In this document: positions 35,136-44,033 of the stretch, piece after piece
How positions within the stretch are numbered: position 1 is the first letter of the stretch
Layout of the letters: each line of letters begins with the position of its first letter
Source of the DNA: Faecalicatena contorta
Lineage (GTDB): Bacteria; Bacillota; Clostridia; Lachnospirales; Lachnospiraceae
Direction: 5' to 3'
DNA: 64,000 nucleotides
Assembly: GCF_021531975.1 (NCBI RefSeq)
Contig: NZ_JAFBIY010000004.1
Coordinates: 1-64,000, forward strand
Made by a program: the position numbers and the translations under genes
Notes under the pieces: generated by a model
What the model was told of the DNA's origin: nothing
The model's input: the letters and a program-made list of their open reading frames with translations, nothing else
Database searches by the model: none

Positions 35136-36575
35136 ATGGGCAACTTGGCAACTGAAAATGCAGCCGGCACCCGTATTACGGAATTGCTGGACGCAGGTAG
35201 CTTTGTTGAAATCGGTGGGGCAGTCACAGCAAGAACTACTGATTTTAACATGAAGGAAAAAGAGACTCCGGCAGATGGTGTAATAACCGGATATGGAGTA
35301 ATCGACGGCAATCTGGTGTATGTGTACAGCCAGGACGCTTCTGTATTAAAAGGAGCGATTGGTGAGATGCATGCGAAAAAGATTGCGAACATCTATGATA
35401 TGGCAATGAAGATGGGAGCACCGGTGATCGGTCTGGTTGACTGTGTAGGATTAAGACTGCAGGAAGCAACAGATGCGCTGAATGCTTTTGGACAGCTTTA
35501 TATGAAGCAGACACTTGCTTCTGGTGTGATTCCGCAGATCACTGCAATCTTTGGCGCATGTGGCGGCGGACTGGCTGTGATACCGGCGCTTACAGATTTT
35601 ACTTTTATGGAAGAGACGAAAGCAAAGCTGTTCGTAAATTCTCCAAATGCGATTCCTGGAAATGAGATTTCCAGATGTGATACTTCTTCGGCAGCTTTCC
35701 AGAGCGAAAATACCGGACTGGTGGATGATATCGGAACAGAAGAGGATATTTTGGCAGATATTCGTACATTAATCACAATGCTGCCATGTAATAATGAAGA
35801 GAATGCATCCTATGATGAATGTACAGATGATCTGAACCGCATCTGCGCAGACATTGAGAATGCAGTAGAAGATACAGCAATTGCGCTGTCAGAGATTTCT
35901 GATGACCATGTTTTCTTTGAAACAAAGAAGCATTTTGCAAAAGATATGGTAACAGGATTTATTCGTTTGAATGGCATGACAGTTGGTGCAGTTGCAAATC
36001 GTTCCAAAGTATATAATGAAGAAGCTGAAGTTGTAGCAGAATTTGACGGCTCCTTATCTGCAGACGGTGCAGCAAAAGCAGCAGAGTTTGTAGATTTCTG
36101 TGATGCTTTCAATATTCCGGTACTGACACTTACCAATGTATCTGGATTTGCAGCAAGCATGTGTGCAGAGAAACGTCTGGCAAAGGCAGCGGCAAAACTG
36201 ACATACGCATTTGCAAATGCAACCGTTCCGAAAGTAAATGTTGTGATCGGAAAGGCATTCGGAAGCGCTTATGTGACAATGAACAGCAAGGCTATTGGAG
36301 CAGACATGGTATATGCATGGCCGACAGCGGAGATCGGAATGATGGATGCCGGACTTGCAGCTAAAATCATGTATGCTGACGCTGATGTAGAGACATTAAA
36401 GGAAAAGGCAGCAGAATATAAAGAACTGCAGGGAAGTCCGTTATCTGCGGCAAGAAGAGGATATGTGGATACCATTATCCAGCCGGGTGACACAAGAAAA
36501 TATGTGATCGGGGCATTTGAAATGCTGTTTACAAAGAGAGAAGAACGCCCGATGAAGAAGCATGGAACAGTTTAG
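35136..36575 (+). CDS. Acyl-CoA carboxyltransferase subunit (MmdA/12S-like)
   Basis: A 479-residue carboxyltransferase with the two crotonase-like halves of biotin-dependent decarboxylases. N-half: ETPADGVITGYGVIDGNLVY and IYDMAMKMGAPVIGLVDCVG with the oxyanion GACGGGLAVIPAL; C-half: FCDAFNIPVLTLTNVSGF and KAFGSAYVTMNSKAIGADM. It would transfer CO2 from methylmalonyl-CoA (or a related acyl-CoA) to biotin. It is about 30 residues shorter than typical MmdA. First gene of a five-gene operon with a sodium pump subunit, which supports decarboxylation rather than synthesis. Substrate is inferred from family. Confidence 0.88.
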   Translation: MGNLATENAAGTRITELLDAGSFVEIGGAVTARTTDFNMKEKETPADGVITGYGVIDGNLVYVYSQDASVLKGAIGEMHAKKIANIYDMAMKMGAPVIGLVDCVGLRLQEATDALNAFGQLYMKQTLASGVIPQITAIFGACGGGLAVIPALTDFTFMEETKAKLFVNSPNAIPGNEISRCDTSSAAFQSENTGLVDDIGTEEDILADIRTLITMLPCNNEENASYDECTDDLNRICADIENAVEDTAIALSEISDDHVFFETKKHFAKDMVTGFIRLNGMTVGAVANRSKVYNEEAEVVAEFDGSLSADGAAKAAEFVDFCDAFNIPVLTLTNVSGFAASMCAEKRLAKAAAKLTYAFANATVPKVNVVIGKAFGSAYVTMNSKAIGADMVYAWPTAEIGMMDAGLAAKIMYADADVETLKEKAAEYKELQGSPLSAARRGYVDTIIQPGDTRKYVIGAFEMLFTKREERPMKKHGTV

Positions 36576-36590
36576 TGAGGTGAGGACATA

Positions 36591-37367
36591 GTGAAGAAAA
36601 AGATTAGCTTACTGCTCTGTCTGCTTATGACTGTTTTGTGTTTCACAGGATGTGCCAGCAAGGATGATACGGTGGAGTATGACGAAGCAAGTATCGAGCA
36701 GGTGACAGAGTTCCTGATTGAATATTGCGCAAGTGCAGATGAGGCAACGATCGAGCAGTGGAAAGATATGACGGAATTTGAGATGGAATATCAGCTGACA
36801 CAGGCAGGACTTCCACTCACTCCGGAGAGCTTTATCGGTGCAATGGAGAGCTGGCAGGCAGGTATTGATGAGTGTGGAGAGTATATCAGTCATGGCGATT
36901 ATACTTATGAGGCAGACAAAGATGGACTGACCGTCAGCACTCCGGTAGAATATGCTGAGCGAGAGGCGACCATTGCTTTTGAGTTTGATAACAAATTATA
37001 TCTGGAAAGCATGACTGTAAATGCGAAGTTCAGCACTGCTGAGATTTTAAAGAAAGCAGGACTTAATACAGTACTTGGAATGGGAACAGTATTTGCTGTA
37101 TTGATTTTCATATCGCTTATTATTTCCTTATTCAAATACATTCCTGCAATTGAAGCAGCATTTTCCGGAAAGAAGAAAAAGAATGTGGAAAATGCGCCTG
37201 TAAATGCAACACCGGCTCCAGAAGAGTCTGTACAGTCACAGGATGTGACAGATGATCTGGAACTTGTCGCAGTAATCGCAGCGGCAATTGCAGCAATGGA
37301 AGGTACTGATACAGACGGATTTGTTGTGCGAAGCATCAGACGCCGTCCGTCAAATAAATGGAATTAA
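36591..37367 (+). CDS. OadG-like decarboxylase small subunit fused to a lipoprotein-type N-terminal domain
   Basis: A 258-residue membrane protein starting with GTG (GGTGAGG before it). The N-terminus is a lipoprotein signal (ISLLLCLLMTVLCFTGCAS, lipobox FTGC) and an acidic external domain of about 130 residues. Then one membrane helix (LGMGTVFAVLIFISLIISLF, about 163-182) and a Pro/Ala tail with DDLELVAVIAAAIAAMEG, the hallmark of OadG/gamma subunits. Normal OadG is about 80-120 residues, so this is an enlarged form with an outward-facing domain. It probably anchors the carboxyltransferase to OadB. Confidence 0.85.
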   Translation: MKKKISLLLCLLMTVLCFTGCASKDDTVEYDEASIEQVTEFLIEYCASADEATIEQWKDMTEFEMEYQLTQAGLPLTPESFIGAMESWQAGIDECGEYISHGDYTYEADKDGLTVSTPVEYAEREATIAFEFDNKLYLESMTVNAKFSTAEILKKAGLNTVLGMGTVFAVLIFISLIISLFKYIPAIEAAFSGKKKKNVENAPVNATPAPEESVQSQDVTDDLELVAVIAAAIAAMEGTDTDGFVVRSIRRRPSNKWN

Positions 37368-37392
37368 TCGTTAAATAAGGAGGATAAAGAAC

Positions 37393-37764
37393 ATGAAAAA
37401 CTATACCATTACAGTAAATGGAAATGTATATGATGTAACTGTAGAAGAGACAGGTGCAGGAGCAGCTCCTGCAGCACCGGCACCAAGAGCAGCAGCACCG
37501 AAGGCAGCACCAAAAGCAGCACCGGCACCAAAGGCAGCAGCTGGCGCAGGTTCTATTGAAGTAAAAGCCGGAGCAGCCGGAAAAGTATTTAAGATTGAAG
37601 CAAGTGTTGGTCAGAGCGTAAAAGCAGGCGATGCAGTTATCATCATCGAAGCAATGAAGATGGAAATTCCAGTTGTAGCACCGGAAGACGGAACAGTAGC
37701 AAGCATTAATGTGGCTGTTGGCGACGCAATCGAATCTGGTGCAGTATTAGCTACATTAAACTAA
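37393..37764 (+). CDS. Biotin carboxyl carrier protein (biotinyl domain)
   Basis: A 123-residue carrier that shuttles carboxyl groups on biotin. N-terminal short domain (NYTITVNGNVYDVTVEE), an Ala/Pro/Lys-rich flexible linker (about 25-52) and the C-terminal biotinyl domain with IIEAMKMEIPV, whose modified lysine is residue 89. This is the gamma/delta-type carrier of sodium decarboxylases and the 1.3S-like subunit of transcarboxylases. Third gene in the operon, AGGAGG ahead of it. Confidence 0.96.
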   Translation: MKNYTITVNGNVYDVTVEETGAGAAPAAPAPRAAAPKAAPKAAPAPKAAAGAGSIEVKAGAAGKVFKIEASVGQSVKAGDAVIIIEAMKMEIPVVAPEDGTVASINVAVGDAIESGAVLATLN

Positions 37765-37800
37765 TACTGTTTGCATACAAATACGACTGGAGGTTAAGAA

Positions 37801-38952
37801 ATGGAATATATAACAACAACATTAGGAAACCTCGTGCATCAGACAGCATTTTTCAGTCTTACATGGGGCAATGTGATCATGATTGCTGTAGCATGCTTTT
37901 TCCTGTATCTGGCAATCAGACATGAATTTGAACCATTGCTGCTTGTACCGATTGCATTTGGTATGCTGCTTGTAAATATCTATCCGGATATCATGCTGCA
38001 TATCGATAAGTCAAGCAATGGAGTGGGAGGACTTCTGTACTATTTCTATCTGTTAGATGAGTGGGCGATCCTTCCGTCTCTGATTTTCCTTGGAGTAGGT
38101 GCAATGACAGACTTTGGACCACTGATCGCGAATCCGAAGAGCTTCCTTCTTGGTGCTGCGGCACAGTTTGGTATCTTTGCCGCTTACCTTGGAGCTATGG
38201 CAATGGGATTCTCTGACAAGGCAGCAGCAGCAATTTCTATTATCGGTGGAGCAGATGGGCCGACTTCCATCTTCCTTGCCGGAAAGTTACAGCAGACGGC
38301 GATCATGGGACCGATCGCGGTAGCGGCATATTCATATATGTCTCTCGTTCCGATCATTCAGCCGCCGATCATGAAGCTTCTTACAACAGAAAAAGAACGT
38401 AAGATTAAGATGGAACAGTTAAGACCGGTTTCCAAGCTGGAGAGAATCCTGTTCCCGATCATCGTTACGATTGTAGTATGTGTCATTCTTCCTACAACAG
38501 CACCGCTTGTTGGTATGCTGATGCTTGGAAACCTGTTCCGTGAGTCCGGTGTCGTAAGACAGCTGACAGAAACAGCTTCCAATGCTCTTATGTATATCGT
38601 AGTTATCCTGCTTGGTACATCTGTAGGTGCGACGACAAGTGCAGAGGCATTCCTGAACTGGGATACGATCAAGATCGTAGTTCTTGGCCTTGTTGCATTT
38701 ATGTTTGGTACAGCAGCCGGAGTTATCTTTGGTAAGCTGATGTGTAAAGCAACCGGCGGTAAAGTTAACCCACTTATCGGTTCAGCAGGTGTATCTGCGG
38801 TTCCGATGGCAGCCAGAGTATCACAGAAGGTTGGAGCTGAGGCGGATCCGACGAACTTCCTTCTGATGCACGCAATGGGACCAAACGTAGCAGGTGTTAT
38901 CGGTACAGCTGTTGCAGCCGGAACATTTATGGCAATCTTTGGAGTGAACTAA
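37801..38952 (+). CDS. oadB: Sodium-translocating decarboxylase, beta subunit
   Basis: A 383-residue integral membrane carboxybiotin decarboxylase that couples CO2 release from biotin to sodium export. Nine or more hydrophobic segments. Family hallmarks: GVGAMTDFGPLIANPKSF, IIGGADGPTSIFLAGKL (region IIIa with the essential Asp), the YMSLVPIIQPPIMKLLTT block and C-terminal GSAGVSAVPMAARVSQKVG then ANxxxMHAMGPNVAGVIG-like end (here LMHAMGPNVAGVIGTAVAAG). Complete for the family. It makes the operon an energy-conserving sodium pump. Confidence 0.96.
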   Translation: MEYITTTLGNLVHQTAFFSLTWGNVIMIAVACFFLYLAIRHEFEPLLLVPIAFGMLLVNIYPDIMLHIDKSSNGVGGLLYYFYLLDEWAILPSLIFLGVGAMTDFGPLIANPKSFLLGAAAQFGIFAAYLGAMAMGFSDKAAAAISIIGGADGPTSIFLAGKLQQTAIMGPIAVAAYSYMSLVPIIQPPIMKLLTTEKERKIKMEQLRPVSKLERILFPIIVTIVVCVILPTTAPLVGMLMLGNLFRESGVVRQLTETASNALMYIVVILLGTSVGATTSAEAFLNWDTIKIVVLGLVAFMFGTAAGVIFGKLMCKATGGKVNPLIGSAGVSAVPMAARVSQKVGAEADPTNFLLMHAMGPNVAGVIGTAVAAGTFMAIFGVN

Positions 38953-38979
38953 CAACAGTATTTTTTGGAGGAAGAAATA

Positions 38980-40395
38980 ATGGCAGAAATTGAGAAAAAA
39001 CCAATTAAAATAACAGAAACTATTCTGCGTGATGCACATCAGTCTCTGATTGCCACACGTATGACAACCGAGCAGATGCTTCCGATCATCGAGAAGATGG
39101 ACAAGGTAGGATATCACTCTGTAGAGTGCTGGGGTGGTGCAACATTTGATGCTTCCCTTCGTTTCCTGAAGGAAGATCCGTGGGAGAGACTTCGTAAGTT
39201 CCGTGACGGCTTCAAGAATACAAAGCTTCAGATGCTGTTCCGTGGACAGAATATCCTTGGATATCGTCCATATGCAGATGATGTCGTAGAGTACTTCGTA
39301 CAGAAGTCTGTTGCAAATGGTATTGATATCATTCGTATCTTTGACTGTCTGAACGACCTGCGTAATCTGCAGACTGCAGTTACCGCAGCAAACAAAGAGA
39401 AAGCAGAAGCACAGGTAGCACTTTCCTATACACTGGGAGATGCATATACTTTAGACTACTGGGTAGATGTTGCCAAGAAGATCGAGGATATGGGTGCAAG
39501 CTCTATCTGTATCAAGGATATGGCAGGACTTCTTGTTCCTTATAAGGCAACGGAGCTTGTAACAGCACTGAAAGAAGCAGTAGACCTTCCGATTCAGCTG
39601 CATACACATTACACATCCGGTGTTGCTTCTATGACATACTTAAAGGCAGTAGAGGCAGGTGTGGATGTCATTGATACAGCAATGTCACCATTCGCACTTG
39701 GTACATCTCAGCCGGCAACAGAAGTTATGGTTGAGACATTCAAGGGTACACCATACGATACAGGATTTGACCAGAATCTGCTGGCAGAGATCGCAGATTA
39801 CTTCCGTCCGATCCGTGACGAGGCACTGGAAAGCGGTCTGTTAAATCCGAAGAACATGGGCGTAAATATCAAGACATTACTCTATCAGGTACCAGGCGGT
39901 ATGCTTTCCAACCTGACTTCACAGCTGAAAGAGCAGGGAGCAGAGGACAAGTTCTACGATGTACTCGAGGAAGTGCCAAGAGTAAGAAAAGACCTTGGAG
40001 AACCACCACTTGTTACACCTTCTTCCCAGATCGTAGGTACACAGGCTGTATTTAACGTACTGATGGGCGAGCGTTATAAGATGGCAACAAAAGAGACAAA
40101 AGACATCTTAAGCGGAAAATACGGTGCAACAGTTAAGCCGTTTGATGAGGAGGTTAAGAAGAAAGTTCTCGGTGAGAATCCGGAAGTTATCACATGCCGT
40201 CCGGCAGATCTGATTCCGGATGAGCTGGATACACTTCGTAAAGAATGTGGACAGTGGATACAGCAGGACGAGGATGTATTATCCTACGCGTTGTTCCCAC
40301 AGGTAGCAACAGACTTCTTTAAATACCGCGAAGCACAGCAGACAAAGATAGATCAGACTGTTGCGGATACAGAGAACGGAAGTTATCCGGTGTAA
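38980..40395 (+). CDS. oadA: Oxaloacetate decarboxylase alpha / pyruvate carboxyltransferase (5S-like)
   Basis: A 471-residue TIM-barrel carboxyltransferase with the PYC/OADA C-terminal region. ITETILRDAHQSLIATRM holds the metal and substrate residues; SICIKDMAGLLVPYKA contains the lysine that is carbamylated in the family; IQLHTHYTSGVA carries the metal histidines. No biotinyl domain is attached, as the carrier is a separate gene. Start at 38980 (ATG) is preceded by GGAGGAAG; an upstream TTG is less likely. With MmdA-like and biotin carrier genes present, the set resembles Propionibacterium transcarboxylase plus a pump. Confidence 0.93.
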   Translation: MAEIEKKPIKITETILRDAHQSLIATRMTTEQMLPIIEKMDKVGYHSVECWGGATFDASLRFLKEDPWERLRKFRDGFKNTKLQMLFRGQNILGYRPYADDVVEYFVQKSVANGIDIIRIFDCLNDLRNLQTAVTAANKEKAEAQVALSYTLGDAYTLDYWVDVAKKIEDMGASSICIKDMAGLLVPYKATELVTALKEAVDLPIQLHTHYTSGVASMTYLKAVEAGVDVIDTAMSPFALGTSQPATEVMVETFKGTPYDTGFDQNLLAEIADYFRPIRDEALESGLLNPKNMGVNIKTLLYQVPGGMLSNLTSQLKEQGAEDKFYDVLEEVPRVRKDLGEPPLVTPSSQIVGTQAVFNVLMGERYKMATKETKDILSGKYGATVKPFDEEVKKKVLGENPEVITCRPADLIPDELDTLRKECGQWIQQDEDVLSYALFPQVATDFFKYREAQQTKIDQTVADTENGSYPV

Positions 40396-40423
40396 TTTAA
40401 TAGAATGATGGAAATGTAATAGA

Positions 40424-40469
40424 GCGGGGGAAATAGATTTCTTTGTGAGATTTATTTCCCTCGCTTTTT
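40424..40469 (+). terminator. Terminator of the decarboxylase operon
   Basis: GCGGGGGAAATA pairs with TATTTCCCTCGC (one mismatch) and is followed by five T residues. Confidence 0.85.
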
Positions 40470-40535
40470 GCATAGTAAGGGAAAATGGTCTATGCTATAA
40501 TGTACATATAAATGAATCGTAAAGGAGAGATAGTG

Positions 40536-40886
40536 ATGTTAGTACTTGTGTATAGAAAATGTAGTACATGCCTGAAGGCACTGAAATGGTTAGAGGAGAA
40601 TCAGGTAGAATTCGAAGAGCGCCCGATCGTAGAAGAAAACCCGACATATGAAGAATTAAAAGAGTGGTACCAGAAGAGTAGCCTGCCACTTAAGAAGTTC
40701 TTTAACACAAGCGGAATGCTCTATAAGGAAATGAAGTTAAAAGATAAACTTCCGGAGATGTCAGAAGAAGAACAGCTTAAGCTACTGGCAACGAACGGAA
40801 TGCTGGTGAAGAGACCGCTGGTGGTCGGGGAAGACTTCGTACTGACGGGATTCCGGGAGAAAGAATGGGGAGAGAAGATGTTGTAG
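40536..40886 (+). CDS. ArsC/Spx-family thioredoxin-fold protein
   Basis: A 116-residue small protein of the arsenate reductase/Spx superfamily. The N-terminal CSTC motif in LVYRKCSTCLKALKWLEEN, FFNTSGMLYKEMKLKDKLPEMSEEEQLKLLATNGMLVKRPLVVG and the ending FREKEWGEK are typical of the uncharacterised YffB/ArsC-like branch rather than true arsenate reductase. The start at 40536 has AAAGGAGAG ahead. A likely redox role; no arsenic genes are nearby. Lies at the left edge of the accessory island. Confidence 0.88.
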   Translation: MLVLVYRKCSTCLKALKWLEENQVEFEERPIVEENPTYEELKEWYQKSSLPLKKFFNTSGMLYKEMKLKDKLPEMSEEEQLKLLATNGMLVKRPLVVGEDFVLTGFREKEWGEKML

Positions 40887-40890
40887 ATGT

Positions 40891-41028
40891 ATAAAATCAA
40901 GAATTATCGATGCTGCAATGACACTTATTGTTGATAAGGGATATTCCGGTGCCACTACCAAGAATATAGCGAAGATCTGTCAAGGGCATCTGTTTATGAT
41001 GAAAGAGGTGTTCTATTCATTTAAGTGA
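40891..41028 (+). pseudogene. Remnant of a TetR-family regulator
   Basis: Translation of 40891-41025 gives IIDAAMTLIVDKGYSGATTK followed by NIAKICQG, a clear TetR helix-turn-helix (residues of the ILDAALxLFxEKGYxxTTxxDIAK type). After this the expected recognition helix and the ligand domain are lost, and the frame ends at TGA (41026-41028). No start codon or ribosome site precedes it. Deletion remnant at the boundary between housekeeping genes and the island. Confidence 0.7.
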
Positions 41029-41064
41029 GAATGTTAAAATGTAAAAAAATATTTTACAACCAGA

Positions 41065-41093
41065 TTGATAAATCCTTCGTTCTGGCATATAAT
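41065..41093 (+). promoter_or_regulatory. Promoter of the XRE-ImmA/IrrE-PIN module
   Basis: TTGATA (41065-41070), 17-bp spacer and perfect TATAAT (41088-41093), 32 bp before the XRE start. A short hairpin GTAAAA/TTTTAC lies just upstream at 41041-41057. Confidence 0.75.
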
Positions 41094-41124
41094 AATGGTG
41101 AGAAAATAGAAGGAGGTCATCACA

Positions 41125-41493
41125 ATGAGGTTTGATGAATTATTTGAACAAAGAAGTCTGGTGGCTTCAAAGTTAAAGGAATGTATCAGAGATAAAGGTT
41201 ACACGAAAGTTTCCTTTGCCAGTAAGGCAGGTATATCCCGTCCGACATTAGATAAGTTGTTAAGCGGTGCTGTTGATAGCAAAAGTACATTTGATCGTCA
41301 TCTTCAGAAGATCTTGAAAGTTTTGAATATGTCAGTAGATGAGTTGATGTTTTACCATTCTGCATCTGCTAAGTCGGTTACAGCAACAGTTTTTTCACAG
41401 AATGCTCCTTTGGAACATGAGATGAGTGAAACAGCGAAGAAACAGTATAACTTGCTTCTTGATGTTATTGATCTGTGTGAAATATATTATTAA
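41125..41493 (+). CDS. XRE-family helix-turn-helix regulator
   Basis: A 122-residue DNA-binding protein. The helix-turn-helix lies at about 25-75: KVSFASKAGISRPTLDKLLS then HLQKILKVLNMSVDELM. The C-terminal half (about 75-122) is not recognised. It precedes an ImmA/IrrE peptidase gene by 12 bp, the classic repressor-protease pair in which the protease removes the repressor. Strong AGGAGG. Likely autoregulates the three-gene module. Confidence 0.88.
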   Translation: MRFDELFEQRSLVASKLKECIRDKGYTKVSFASKAGISRPTLDKLLSGAVDSKSTFDRHLQKILKVLNMSVDELMFYHSASAKSVTATVFSQNAPLEHEMSETAKKQYNLLLDVIDLCEIYY

Positions 41494-41505
41494 GGATGTG
41501 CATGT

Positions 41506-42288
41506 ATGAGTGAATTAATAACTGCTGCAAATATAGATTTAGTTATAAAAAAGAATAATGAAATTAGGGATGAAGTATTGGGACAGGTAATGAAATTGCA
41601 GATGAATCCTGCAATTATGAAGGTTGCATCAAGACCGCAGCTTGCTTTGCTGATTTTACAGGGATTTGGTTTGATTCAGATGCCTATTGATGACAAATTT
41701 TGGAGTGGAGCAATTTTTGTAAAAAACGGGAAAATAATACCCGTCCTTAATACAGCACTACCACGTGCAAATCAATATTTTGCAGCATGGCATGAAATCT
41801 ATCATCTTATTTTTGATAACGTGTCATTTGATCATTTTATTGAAAGAGATAATACGATGGAGGAACGAAAGGCTGAATGCTTTGCAGCGAGTATGCTTTT
41901 GGCGGGCGTTGATAGATATTTTATAGAACTTCCTGAGATGGATTTTGTTTCAAAAATATTCCTTTGTATGTCAGCATTTCAGGCTCCGTATAAAGCAGTG
42001 TTGGTTTCTCTTTATGAATATGCGATTCAGAGCGAAAATGAAACACTGGTGAAAAGAATTAAGGAAGTTTTTGACTTGGAATTTGAGGATATGCCACAGA
42101 AATTTCAGAAACTTGGTCTGGATGATAGTCTGGTAAAACCATCCTATGTAATCAACGCCTCGTCCTTGCAGGAACGGATAAGAAGAAGTAAAGCTACAAA
42201 TCCAGAACTTAATTACCACAAAGATAATGAAGAATTTCTGATAAATATTATGAAAGAAATCGCTATGATTACGAGAAAGGGCGAATGA
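41506..42288 (+). CDS. ImmA/IrrE-family metallo-endopeptidase
   Basis: A 260-residue protein with the zinc motif HEIYH (His96, Glu97, His100) in AAWHEIYHLIFD, followed by a helix with AECFAASMLLAG that supplies the third ligand Glu. The C-terminal part (about 150-260) is unassigned. These proteases cleave partner XRE repressors in mobile elements and stress systems. Here it sits between an XRE gene and a PIN-like gene, overlapping the latter by 4 bp (ATGA), so it may act as switch or antitoxin of that module. Confidence 0.9.
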   Translation: MSELITAANIDLVIKKNNEIRDEVLGQVMKLQMNPAIMKVASRPQLALLILQGFGLIQMPIDDKFWSGAIFVKNGKIIPVLNTALPRANQYFAAWHEIYHLIFDNVSFDHFIERDNTMEERKAECFAASMLLAGVDRYFIELPEMDFVSKIFLCMSAFQAPYKAVLVSLYEYAIQSENETLVKRIKEVFDLEFEDMPQKFQKLGLDDSLVKPSYVINASSLQERIRRSKATNPELNYHKDNEEFLINIMKEIAMITRKGE

Positions 42289-43127
42289 TGACAATAACGA
42301 GAATTACAAATATTGATAATAAAAAACATATTGCCCTTTTAGACACATCATCCATTTCATTTATGCAGGGCTTAGAGGCAAAAGGGATATCATCAGATGA
42401 CATTTTAAAGGATTATGATTTGATTCTTATTCCAGAATGGGTACTGGTGGAAATCAATGATGCTGAAGGCAGAGCGAATTATTTGCAGAAACTGATTGCG
42501 CTTGGATATCCGGTACATAGTATTGCGGAAGAAGATTATTCGAATCTTACAAATAATGAGGAAGGTAATCTTTATCAGATTGTTCTTGCTTCAACATATC
42601 AGATTGGAAGAATAAAAAGCTATTTGCGTCAATTTGTGGAAAAGTCAGATGTGATTGACATGGATGCATATAAAGATTGGATTACTAAGCTTTATGACGA
42701 GTGGCCGATACCAGGTCAGATGTTATCTTCGGGCAGAATAAAAAAGAAGAATGCCGGAGAGGTTTCTATCACAATTTTGGCAGAAGTGGTTTCCTGGTAT
42801 TATCCGGAAACAGAGGCGCTGACTATATATTCACAAGATAGTGATACTTATGAGTTCCAACGTAAAGCCGAGGCCAGTTTAAGAGAAATCTTTACTTCAA
42901 GGATGCCGGTACCGGTTTCGTATAAGAGCAATGATGCTATCCTTTGCCAGCTTTTTCGTGATGGGAAAATAAGCATTGAAAATCTGGGAGATTACAGGAA
43001 GGATATTCGTAAGATTACTTACAGTAAGGTACAGGATGACCATTCCGTGGTTTTAGTAACGGAAATGGTTGATAACGACCTGTTTTTAGATCTGGTTCAA
43101 GATACATCGGTTCATATTATTTTTTAG
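42285..43127 (+). CDS. PIN-like domain protein, putative toxin or effector
   Basis: A 280-residue protein I do not fully recognise. The first 60 residues look PIN-like: a strand ending in Asp20 (HIALLDTSSISFM), then IPEWVLVEIND with an acidic Glu56, and later a helix NAGEVSITILAEVV with Glu and the strand TIYSQDSDTYEF with two Asp at about 183-188. These are the spacings of PIN nuclease acidic residues. Translationally coupled to the ImmA/IrrE gene. Read as nuclease-type effector controlled by XRE and the protease; this is inference. No signal peptide or membrane segment. Confidence 0.6.
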   Translation: MMTITRITNIDNKKHIALLDTSSISFMQGLEAKGISSDDILKDYDLILIPEWVLVEINDAEGRANYLQKLIALGYPVHSIAEEDYSNLTNNEEGNLYQIVLASTYQIGRIKSYLRQFVEKSDVIDMDAYKDWITKLYDEWPIPGQMLSSGRIKKKNAGEVSITILAEVVSWYYPETEALTIYSQDSDTYEFQRKAEASLREIFTSRMPVPVSYKSNDAILCQLFRDGKISIENLGDYRKDIRKITYSKVQDDHSVVLVTEMVDNDLFLDLVQDTSVHIIF

Positions 43128-43167
43128 TGAATACGGAAACAGAAACAATAGTTCCACTTGGTTCTAA

Positions 43168-43947
43168 TCGTCCAATGAAAACACTATTGACAAATGCTAT
43201 CCTCTTAGCATTATCCATAACATTACGAAAAAAGAATGGGTTCTGAAAGGTGAAACGGTCATTTATGCATCATGGAATGGTATTAAAGATACGCTGGATT
43301 ATGATTTCAGAACGGAAAAAGAGTTTTCCTATGAACGATTGTCTTTAAATGAGTCAATCAAACATCTGGTGATATTTGCTTCTGATATCTGGCAGATTCA
43401 TCCATTTGCAGAAGGGAATACAAGAGCAACAGCAGTCTTTATTATTAAATACATGAAAACATTTGGATTGAAAGTAGATAATGATGCGTTTAAGAAGCAT
43501 TCTTGGTATTTTAGAAATGCTTTGGTAAGAGCAAATTATAATGATTTGAAAAATGGAATCCATGCGACAACAAAGTATCTGGAAATGTTTTTCAGTAATC
43601 TGCTGATGGGAACGGATTATGAGTTGAAGAATCGATATATGCATGTGGATTACGTTGCGGAACAGAATTATACAGAATCCCAAAGTATCAATTCAAAAGT
43701 CCCAAAGGTTTAAAATGATACTTTGAAATGTACTTTAGAAGATATGGCAGTTATAAGATTAATTTCTGAAAATCCTGTGATTACACAGAAAGAATTGGTT
43801 AATGCAACTGGAAAATCCATAAGTACTGTGAAGAGAATAATGAGCTCTTTGCAGGAAAAAGGTTATATTCGCAGGGTGAATGGAAAACGATACGGTAAGT
43901 GGGAAGTGTTGTTTTCCCCGATTATAGAAAACAAACAAATGGATTGA
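43168..43947 (+). pseudogene. Broken Fic-domain AMP-transferase gene
   Basis: One reading frame from 43168 to 43947 encodes a Fic protein interrupted by an in-frame TAA at 43711-43713 and lacking a start codon and N-terminus. The Fic motif HPFAEGNTRATA (starting 43398) is intact, preceded by KHLVIFASDIWQI. After the stop, the same frame gives a winged helix (NPVITQKELVNATGKSISTV, then KRIMSSLQEKGYIRRV) as found at the C-terminus of many Fic proteins. Upstream, a TAA at 43165 ends the frame. Fic toxins AMPylate proteins; this copy is probably dead, though a short product from TTG at 43339 cannot be excluded. Confidence 0.8.
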
Positions 43948-44033
43948 GAAAGGGGAAAGCAGTTCTTATAGAAAAGAAAGCGATGTTATTCATTAGCATA
44001 CCAAAGGGTTAATATTGTGGGAGTGATGAAAGT

